The notes under the pieces are model-generated. The model was not told the DNA's origin. It worked only from the letters and a program-made list of their open reading frames with translations, and did no database searches. From Bacteroidota bacterium (lineage in GTDB: Bacteria; Bacteroidota; Ignavibacteria; Kryptoniales; JAKASW01): 6,739 nt of DNA. The first letter of the stretch is position 1; each line of letters opens with the position of its first letter. Below are positions 1 through 4,937 of this stretch, in pieces. The position numbers and the translations under genes were made by a program. The stretch lies in the NCBI GenBank assembly GCA_021789755.1, contig JAJYJD010000194.1, positions 1-6,739 on the forward strand. The letters are read 5' to 3'.

Positions 1-2
1 AT

Positions 3-503
3 GCGAAAGAGGAACTGCGCGGAGTAATGCGAAAGATCAGGGGACTCTCTCCCGCCCAGGGCGATGATTTCTCCATAAATCAACAGGATTTATTGACGAG
101 TGCATTCAATAAAATCTCGGGTGTGATCGGTGCTGTGGGCCTGTTTGTAACGGCGCTGTCCCTTTTCGTCGGCGGCATCGGCATCATGAATATTATGTTC
201 GTAAGCGTTACCGAACGGACTAAGGAGATCGGCGTCAGGAAGGCACTCGGTGCAAGAAGGCGGACAATACTCGTACAGTTCCTGATCGAGTCTTCGTTGA
301 TTTGTCTGGGTGGCGGATTGATAGGGCTCGCATTTTCATATCCTCTGAGCATGCTCGTAGATAAGGTCCTTCCTACTTCGCTGCCGATTTCAATCGCGAT
401 CACCGGCATAATCATTTCTCTTCTGGTCGGCGTCGTATCCGGAATTATCCCTGCCATGAGAGCATCAAAGCTAGACCCTGTCGAGGCTCTGCGTTATGAA
501 TAG
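3..503 (+). CDS. MacB/FtsX-type ABC transporter permease A1, C-terminal part (5' end outside the window)
   Basis: This is the inner-membrane permease subunit of a MacB-like ABC transporter, of which only the last 166 residues are visible. The frame is open to the window edge and reads AKEELRG before the first ATG at 27, matching AKEEIRG at residue 242 of permease A2 (2379-3602). The ATG at 27 is therefore an internal methionine, and about 241 N-terminal residues should lie upstream. Visible parts are the end of the periplasmic core, a transmembrane segment ending VGGIGIMNIMFV, the cytoplasmic motif TERTKEIGVRKALGA between the second and third membrane helices (the region that contacts the ATPase in this family), two further hydrophobic segments and the tail LDPVEALRYE. 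Hand alignment with A2 gives 24 differences in 166 residues (about 86% identity). It is followed by permease B1 after a 38-base spacer. No ATPase domain is visible; the partner ATPase is inferred to be encoded elsewhere. Confidence 0.93.
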   Translation, partial: AKEELRGVMRKIRGLSPAQGDDFSINQQDLLTSAFNKISGVIGAVGLFVTALSLFVGGIGIMNIMFVSVTERTKEIGVRKALGARRRTILVQFLIESSLICLGGGLIGLAFSYPLSMLVDKVLPTSLPISIAITGIIISLLVGVVSGIIPAMRASKLDPVEALRYE

Positions 504-510
504 AGGCGAG

Positions 511-527
511 ATCCCGCCGTGCGGGAT
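511..527. repeat. Perfect 7-bp hairpin between permeases A1 and B1
   Basis: ATCCCGC (511-517) and GCGGGAT (521-527) are perfect reverse complements around the loop CGT. With the preceding GAG, the left arm GAGATCCCGC is identical to the one downstream of permease B1 (1794-1803). There is no T-run after it, so a classic intrinsic terminator is unlikely. It ends directly against the GGAGG ribosome binding site of B1, so the folded RNA could influence translation of B1 or stabilise the upstream message. Both roles are inference. Confidence 0.7.
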
Positions 528-549
528 GGAGGCATTGAGATATGAATAG
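526..549 (+). repeat. Vestigial second copy of the permease A gene tail, overlapping the B1 start
   Basis: Read from 526 these bases give M-E-A-L-R-Y-E-stop, the same ending as permeases A1 and A2 (VEALRYE-stop). They match the A2/B2 junction (3579-3602) at 20 of 24 bases, including the GGAGG and the ATGA(A/G)TAG stop/start overlap. The real A1 gene stops 46 bases earlier at 503, so this copy is no longer joined to a gene upstream. It survives as the ribosome binding site and start region of B1. Confidence 0.75.
528..532 (+). promoter_or_regulatory. Ribosome binding site of permease B1
   Basis: GGAGG lies 9 bases before the ATG at 542. The same motif at the same spacing precedes permease B2 (3581-3585, start 3595), which supports the chosen start of both B genes. 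Confidence 0.75.
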
Positions 550-1789
550 GAGTTTCATCTGGTCGGAATGGTCTGAGAGTTTCATGATGGCTATCTCGGC
601 AATACGATCAAACAAACTCAGGTCGATCCTAACACTCCTTGGAATTGTCATCGGCGTATTTTCTATAATCGCCGTTACGACTGCAATGAGAGTTATGCAA
701 AATTCAATAGAGAGCGAGTTGAATTCATTGGGGTCCAATGTGTTCGAGATAACGAAGTACCCGGTTTTTCATGCCGGCGGCCCAGGGTGGTGGGCGAAAT
801 ACAGAAACCGAAAAGACCTGACGTACGAGCAGGTAATGAAATTGAAAGAGCGCGCGACTCTTGCGAGCAGTGTCGGAGCGGAAGCGGACAAATGGGGAAA
901 GATCGTCCAATATCAGGATCAGAAGACTAATCCGAACGTGAGCGTTGACGGCATTACTCCCGATATTTTTGTTGCGCAAAACAAGAAGATCGACGAGGGA
1001 AGACCGATAAGCCAGAGCGATCTCGAAACGGGAAGCCTGGTGTGCGTAATCGACCCCAACCTGGTTAAGACTCTTTTCCCGCATTCCGACCCGCTGGGTG
1101 AAATGGTAAAACTGGACGGCATCGGATACCGAGTGATCGGTACGATCAAGGACGAAGGGAATGTTCTCGGTGGTGGTCAGCCCTACATGATGGTCCCGAT
1201 CACGACGTTCTTCGCCCGCTACGGAAAAGAGAGGAGCCTGGACATATACGTGCAATCTGTCAATCAGAATGTCTTCCAGGCTTCACAGGAGCAGGTCCAG
1301 GGGATTCTGCGCGCCATGAGAAATGTGCAGCCGGGTAAGGACGATGACTTTGAGATAATCTCAAACGAGTCGCTCATCGATCAGTTCCACCAGATAACGT
1401 TCTACGTCAGGATCGGAGCGATCGTAGTGAGCGCCATCGCGCTCCTGGCGGCCGGAGTAGGAATCATGAACATCATGCTCGTGGGGGTAACCGAACGGAC
1501 CAGGGAAATCGGCGTGCGAAAATCGGTGGGAGCAACGAGGCGAAATATCCTCACGCAGTTTCTACTCGAGGCAGTCGTTCTCTGCGAAGTCGGCGGCATT
1601 GTCGGGATTTTGCTCGGACTGGTCGGAGGCAATCTAGCCGCGCTTGCGTTGCACATGCAAGCTGCATTTCCGCTTGACTGGGCGATAATCGGGTTGGTTG
1701 TTTGTTCTCTGGTCGGAATTACGTTTGGGGTTTATCCGGCTTACAAGGCAGCGAGTGTAGACCCGATAGAATCGTTGCGTTACGAATAA
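542..1789 (+). CDS. MacB/FtsX-type ABC transporter permease B1
   Basis: A 415-residue inner-membrane permease with MacB architecture but no fused ATP-binding domain. Residues 29-50 form the first membrane helix (LTLLGIVIGVFSII region). A large periplasmic core follows (about 51-288, with GGPGWW near residue 79 and HSDPLG near 181). Three membrane segments lie at about 289-315, 337-368 and 379-401, and TERTREIGVRKSVGA (317-331) is the cytoplasmic coupling motif between the second and third. The protein ends ASVDPIESLRYE, typical of the FtsX domain. The start is supported by GGAGG 9 bases upstream and by gapless alignment with permease B2: 99 differences in 415 residues (76% identity), concentrated in the periplasmic core. 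It probably pairs with A1 as a heterodimer using an ATPase encoded elsewhere. The substrate cannot be read from the sequence; peptide, lipid, drug or siderophore export are all possible. The name macB is not assigned because that protein carries its own ATPase. Confidence 0.95.
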   Translation: MNRSFIWSEWSESFMMAISAIRSNKLRSILTLLGIVIGVFSIIAVTTAMRVMQNSIESELNSLGSNVFEITKYPVFHAGGPGWWAKYRNRKDLTYEQVMKLKERATLASSVGAEADKWGKIVQYQDQKTNPNVSVDGITPDIFVAQNKKIDEGRPISQSDLETGSLVCVIDPNLVKTLFPHSDPLGEMVKLDGIGYRVIGTIKDEGNVLGGGQPYMMVPITTFFARYGKERSLDIYVQSVNQNVFQASQEQVQGILRAMRNVQPGKDDDFEIISNESLIDQFHQITFYVRIGAIVVSAIALLAAGVGIMNIMLVGVTERTREIGVRKSVGATRRNILTQFLLEAVVLCEVGGIVGILLGLVGGNLAALALHMQAAFPLDWAIIGLVVCSLVGITFGVYPAYKAASVDPIESLRYE

Positions 1790-1796
1790 TGATGAG

Positions 1797-1815
1797 ATCC
1801 CGCTTTGCGCGGGAT
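1797..1815. repeat. Hairpin downstream of permease B1, related to the one at 511-527
   Basis: ATCCCGC (1797-1803) pairs perfectly with GCGGGAT (1809-1815) around the loop TTTGC. It begins 8 bases after the B1 stop codon, and its left flank GAGATCCCGC is identical to that of the hairpin after permease A1. No T-run follows, so it resembles a small REP-like dispersed element or a 3'-end-stabilising hairpin more than a textbook terminator. Only two copies are seen in this window. Confidence 0.7.
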
Positions 1816-1961
1816 TGAGAGATTGAAATACTGACGACTTAAATCCGAAGGCGGGGAGGGAAGCCGGTGCGTAGTTCTTCCGTTTCCCGTTTTTGGTTTT
1901 CAGCGGCTGCGGGCGCCTGTATCCTCGGGCCCCGGCCCAACATTCAGAAGGACCATTTGAT

Positions 1962-2093
1962 ATGAAAAAACCATCACGTCTCCGCGGACGGATCTTCGCG
2001 CGGGTGAAGACGCGGAAATTCAACCACTCCCGAAAAGTCTGCCGGCAATTCCGCTCGAAGAAGAGTGTCGGGTCGACACTCATAACAGGTTAA
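1962..2093 (+). CDS. Possible small basic protein, 43 residues (doubtful)
   Basis: The ORF starts at an ATG with AGAAGGA ending 9 bases upstream (1946-1952), a strong ribosome binding site. The predicted product begins MKKPSRLRGRIFARVK and ends with STLITG. It has 15 Lys/Arg in 43 residues, no Asp or Glu, and no membrane segment or recognised domain. Its 3' part covers the inverted repeat at 2063-2081. Such arginine-rich frames arise easily by chance in CG-rich noncoding DNA, and nothing in the context asks for a gene here. The ribosome binding site is the only positive evidence. Confidence 0.2.
   Translation: MKKPSRLRGRIFARVKTRKFNHSRKVCRQFRSKKSVGSTLITG
2063..2081. repeat. Perfect 8-bp inverted repeat in the intercassette gap
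   Basis: GAGTGTCG (2063-2070) and CGACACTC (2074-2081) are exact reverse complements around GGT. It could be an RNA hairpin or a binding site for a dimeric regulator. It differs in sequence from the ATCCCGC hairpins but has a similar short-loop format. It lies about 300 bases upstream of permease A2. No T-run follows, so it is not a normal intrinsic terminator. Confidence 0.55.
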
Positions 2094-2363
2094 GTTACCC
2101 GCCCAATGAATACTCACCGCGTCATCATTGAAACGGCCTCTGAATACAACCCGGCTGAATTCCGTGTGAGCGCCATTCGCTCGTTCAACCGGCGGTGCCC
2201 GGTAAACTCATCAGAATATTTTGTATCGGCTTATGCGTATGTTTCTTCGCATCATCGCGGCGCCGGTCTGAGGAACTCCGGGTTTGATGAACGATGTTGA
2301 GATGAACGGGGCGGCGCTTGAAAAGGCGGGACAGAGTTTTGAGTGTAAGATAGTTGCTACAAC

Positions 2364-2369
2364 AAGGGA
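2364..2369 (+). promoter_or_regulatory. Ribosome binding site of permease A2
   Basis: AAGGGA ends 9 bases before the ATG at 2379 and fixes that start. The in-frame protein then begins MTFGVEIKEGLKLSF, the usual cytoplasmic amphipathic lead-in before the first membrane helix of these permeases. An ATG at 2371 in another frame stops after three codons. Confidence 0.65.
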
Positions 2370-2378
2370 AATGAAGTT

Positions 2379-3602
2379 ATGACATTCGGCGTAGAAATAA
2401 AGGAAGGGCTCAAGCTCTCCTTCGCGGCCCTGATGGCAAACAAGGCGAGGGCCGTTCTCACAATGCTCGGAATAATTATCGGGATAGTGTCCGTTACACT
2501 GATGGGCTCGGCTATCGAGGGATTGACGAAGGCTTTTAACGCGAGCATTTCGTCGATCGGGGCCGACGTCCTGTATGTGCAGAAGTGGCCCTGGTTGAAC
2601 GACGGTGAATGGTGGAAATTTCGGGACAGGCGGAAGATGGAAGTGTCGTACGCAAATGATATAAGAAGGGATGCGACGCTTCTGGCGGCCGTCGCTCCGG
2701 TCGTCCAGAGACTCGGTACGATTGTCTACCAGAACAGGTCCGCCCAAAACGTTCAGGTCGAAGGAACGACGTCAGACTATGCATATGTCGCGAACATGGA
2801 CTTCACCGAAGGCCGCTTCTTCACCGACGTAGAGAGCCGCGGCAACATGCCGGTGACGGTGCTTGGGTCCGATGTTGCCGACCAGCTTTTCCCGAACCAG
2901 GACCCCGTCGGGAAAACCATCAAGGTCGACGGGCTTTCTTTCAGGGTCATCGGGGTCAGGAGTAAACAGGGAAGTTTCATGGGCATGTTCAGCCTCGATA
3001 ACGAAGTGATCATACCCATCGGACAGTTTCAGAATATATATGGGAGGCATTTCTTTCCCACGATAGAGGCGCGCGTGGCGAATCCGAAAGAGATGGCGGA
3101 CGCGAAAGAAGAGATCCGCGGAATAATGAGGAAGGTCCGCGGGCTTTCTCCGTTCCAGCCGGATGATTTTTCGATAAACCAGCAGGACCTCCTCACCAAT
3201 GCTTTCAACAAGATCGCGGGAGTGATCGGGGCTGTCGGGTTGTTCATAACGGCGCTGTCTCTTTTCGTGGGCGGAATCGGTATAATGAACATCATGTTCG
3301 TAAGCGTCACTGAACGGACGAAGGAAATTGGAATACGTAAAGCGCTGGGAGCGAAGCGGCGGACAATACTGGTTCAGTTCCTGATCGAGTCATCGCTCAT
3401 TTGCCTCGGCGGCGGATTGATAGGTCTGGGATTCTCATATCCGCTCAGCATGCTTGTCGATAAGTTTCTTCCGACGACGATGCCGGTATCGTTGGCGATG
3501 CTGGGGATATTCATTTCGTTGATCGTCGGAGTGATCTCGGGAATCGTGCCGGCATTCAGGGCATCAAGACTGGATCCGGTGGAGGCGCTGAGATATGAGT
3601 AG
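2379..3602 (+). CDS. MacB/FtsX-type ABC transporter permease A2
   Basis: A complete 407-residue permease, the full-length counterpart of the truncated A1. The cytoplasmic N-terminus (GLKLSFAALMANKARAVLT) leads into membrane helix 1 at about 27-47. A periplasmic MacB-type core spans about 48-278, with the tryptophan-rich stretch WPWLNDGEWWKFRDR at 70-84 and FPNQDPVGKTIKVDG at 171-185. Membrane segments follow at about 279-308, 330-352 and 369-393. TERTKEIGIRKALGA (311-325) is the coupling motif facing the ATPase, and the tail is LDPVEALRYE. There is no Walker A or B motif, so ATP hydrolysis must come from a separate subunit that is not in the window. Its last 8 bases overlap the start of permease B2, and the B2 ribosome binding site lies in its coding sequence, which points to translational coupling and a fixed A:B ratio. 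Family assignment is firm; substrate is unknown. Confidence 0.96.
   Translation: MTFGVEIKEGLKLSFAALMANKARAVLTMLGIIIGIVSVTLMGSAIEGLTKAFNASISSIGADVLYVQKWPWLNDGEWWKFRDRRKMEVSYANDIRRDATLLAAVAPVVQRLGTIVYQNRSAQNVQVEGTTSDYAYVANMDFTEGRFFTDVESRGNMPVTVLGSDVADQLFPNQDPVGKTIKVDGLSFRVIGVRSKQGSFMGMFSLDNEVIIPIGQFQNIYGRHFFPTIEARVANPKEMADAKEEIRGIMRKVRGLSPFQPDDFSINQQDLLTNAFNKIAGVIGAVGLFITALSLFVGGIGIMNIMFVSVTERTKEIGIRKALGAKRRTILVQFLIESSLICLGGGLIGLGFSYPLSMLVDKFLPTTMPVSLAMLGIFISLIVGVISGIVPAFRASRLDPVEALRYE
3581..3585 (+). promoter_or_regulatory. Ribosome binding site of permease B2, inside the permease A2 coding region
   Basis: GGAGG sits 9 bases before the ATG at 3595, within codons for the VEALRYE tail of A2. 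The A2 stop (TAG, 3600-3602) lies just after the B2 start codon, so ribosomes finishing A2 can restart on B2. Confidence 0.75.
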
Positions 3603-4842
3603 AAGCACCGTCTGGTCGAGGTTGTCCGAAAGTTTCCTGATGGCGCTGGCGGCCATCCGTTCGAATAAACTCAGGTCAATACTTACGCTGCTCGGGATTG
3701 TCGTCGGCGTGTTTTCAATTATAGCGGTCACAACGGCGATGCAGGTCATGCAGGACTCGATCGAAAGCAGGTTGAATTCACTGGGTTCAAATGTCTTTGA
3801 GATCACGAAATTTCCGGCTTTTCACGCGGGCGGTCCTGGATGGTGGGTGAAGTACTGGAACAGAAAGGACCTGACGTACGAAGATGTGACCAGGTTGAAA
3901 AACGACGCGACACTGGCGGGAAGTGTCGGAGCAATGATAGACAAAGGAGGCCTGACGGCTTCGCACGGTCAACAGATTACAAATCCCAACGTGGATTTAC
4001 TCGGCGTCACACCGGATATCTTTGAAGCTCAGAACAAACCGATCGGGGAAGGGCGCACTCTCACACAAAGCGACCTGGACGTCGATCGTCTCGCTTGCGT
4101 CATAGATCCCAATATGGCAAAAGCTCTTTTCCCGCATTCCGATCCGCTCGGCGGGGACGTGGAGATCGACGGCATTGGATACCGCGTTGTCGGCGTCATC
4201 AAAGATCAGGGAAATGTACTCGGTGAGGGGAACCCGTATTTGATGATTCCCCTGACCACTTTTTTCGCGCGTTACGGCCACAGGAGAAGCCTGGACATAT
4301 ATGTTCAAGCGCGCGATCAGAAAGAGTTCAACGCCACTGAAGAGCAGGTTGAAGGAATACTCAGGACAATCAGGCAGGTTCCGCCGGGAAGCCCGAATGA
4401 TTTTGAGGTAATCTCAAATGCTTCTCTAATCGACCAGTTCAATCACATAACCCGCTATGTCCGGCTCGGCGCGATCGTGGTCAGCGCCATCGCGCTGCTG
4501 GCGGCCGGCGTAGGAATCATGAATATCATGCTGGTCGGTGTGACCGAGCGGACGAGGGAAATAGGTGTCAGAAAATCCATCGGAGCCACGAAGCGGAATA
4601 TCCTGATGCAGTTCCTTCTGGAGGCCGTTGTACTCTGCGAAGTCGGAGGCGTCGTTGGAGTACTGCTGGGTATCCTGGGAGGAAATCTTGCAGCGCTCGC
4701 CTTCCACATGAAGGCTGCCTTTCCGCTGGAGTGGGCAATAATTGGCCTGGTGGTCTGTTCCATGGTAGGCGTGACGTTCGGAGTCTATCCGGCCTACAAA
4801 GCGGCCTCCGTCGATCCGATCGAATCGTTGCGGTACGAGTAG
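3595..4842 (+). CDS. MacB/FtsX-type ABC transporter permease B2
   Basis: A 415-residue permease of exactly the same length as B1 and alignable without gaps. Layout: cytoplasmic N-terminus with IRSNKLRSILTLLG (21-34); membrane helix 1 at about 29-50; periplasmic core to about 288 with GGPGWW (79-84) and HSDPLGG (181-187); membrane segments at about 289-315, 337-368 and 379-401; coupling motif TERTREIGVRKSIGA (317-331); tail SVDPIESLRYE. The start at 3595 is supported by GGAGG 9 bases upstream and by the match to B1. It overlaps A2 by 8 bases and is probably translated together with it as the second half of a heterodimeric permease. Divergence from B1 is strongest at residues 101-200 (37 of 100 differ) and lowest in the last 115 residues (12 differ). 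This fits a conserved membrane and ATPase-coupling part with a changed periplasmic part. No ATPase domain is present. Confidence 0.96.
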   Translation: MSRSTVWSRLSESFLMALAAIRSNKLRSILTLLGIVVGVFSIIAVTTAMQVMQDSIESRLNSLGSNVFEITKFPAFHAGGPGWWVKYWNRKDLTYEDVTRLKNDATLAGSVGAMIDKGGLTASHGQQITNPNVDLLGVTPDIFEAQNKPIGEGRTLTQSDLDVDRLACVIDPNMAKALFPHSDPLGGDVEIDGIGYRVVGVIKDQGNVLGEGNPYLMIPLTTFFARYGHRRSLDIYVQARDQKEFNATEEQVEGILRTIRQVPPGSPNDFEVISNASLIDQFNHITRYVRLGAIVVSAIALLAAGVGIMNIMLVGVTERTREIGVRKSIGATKRNILMQFLLEAVVLCEVGGVVGVLLGILGGNLAALAFHMKAAFPLEWAIIGLVVCSMVGVTFGVYPAYKAASVDPIESLRYE

Positions 4843-4857
4843 CTTCAATTCAAAAGG

Positions 4858-4935
4858 CAAAAGTCAAAAGGATCATGTCATCGGGGTCCTACCGTCCCAC
4901 ATTTTCTGTCTTTTTACCTTTGACTTCTGATTTTG
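4858..4935. terminator. Imperfect stem-loop between convergent genes, possible bidirectional terminator
   Basis: CAAAAGTCAAAAGG (4858-4871) can pair with the strand at 4917-4935 (cctttgact, then ttttg) through an AGTCAAA(A)GG stem with one bulge and an outer CAAAA/TTTTG helix, enclosing about 45 bases. T-runs at 4901-4915 on the + strand and the T-rich complement of the left arm on the - strand could serve termination in either direction. Its place between the stops of permease B2 (4842) and the convergent SDR-like gene (4938) fits. The large loop and imperfect stem keep confidence low. Confidence 0.4.
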
Positions 4936-4937
4936 CA

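Larger units (their letters stand above)
1790..2378. other. 589-base intergenic gap between the two permease cassettes
   Basis: No convincing gene is seen on either strand. From left to right it holds a hairpin just after the B1 stop (1797-1815); a T-rich run near 1883-1900 preceded by weak GGAAG/CTTCC pairing, a poor terminator candidate; a 43-codon basic ORF with a good ribosome binding site (1962-2093); a perfect 8-base inverted repeat (2063-2081); and a direct repeat GATGAACG at 2286-2293 and 2301-2308. The promoter for the second cassette, if it has its own, should lie in the last 200 bases. TTGAAA at 2318 has no properly spaced -10 partner, so no promoter is called. Confidence 0.6.
2379..4842 (+). 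repeat. Second copy of the tandemly duplicated permease A-permease B cassette
   Basis: The two-gene unit here repeats the one ending at 1789 in the same order and orientation. Protein identity by hand count is about 86% for the visible part of the A pair and 76% for the B pair, so the duplication is not recent. The first copy begins outside the window. Confidence 0.85.

Noticed and set aside
27..29. ATG at 27 as the start of permease A1
   Set aside because: The frame is open upstream to the window edge and that part (AKEELRG) matches permease A2 at residues 242-248, so this methionine is internal.
725..1255. 176-codon ORF on the - strand inside permease B1
   Set aside because: It is a shadow frame opposite a firmly identified permease. 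Its translation shows no domain, and the equivalent - strand frame in the B2 paralogue is not conserved in length.
542..1789. Naming the permeases macB
   Set aside because: Canonical MacB carries an N-terminal ATP-binding domain of about 220 residues, and none of these proteins has Walker motifs or the required length.
511..1815. The ATCCCGC hairpins as intrinsic terminators
   Set aside because: Neither is followed by a T-run, and the first sits inside an operon immediately before the B1 ribosome binding site.
2106..2300. 64-codon ORF in the intercassette gap
   Set aside because: There is no ribosome binding site before the ATG (upstream text is gttacccgccca) and no recognisable motif.
2318..2352. 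TTGAAA (2318-2323) with TAAGAT near 2346 as a promoter for permease A2
   Set aside because: The spacing is about 22 bases, too long for a normal sigma-70 promoter.
2211..2747. 178-codon - strand ORF spanning the gap and the start of permease A2
   Set aside because: Two thirds lie opposite the certain coding sequence of A2, and the translation has no family features.
163..4572. The four near-identical GIMNIM...TERT segments as a repeat array
   Set aside because: They are the conserved coding motif of each permease at paralogous positions, not an independent repeat or CRISPR-like structure.
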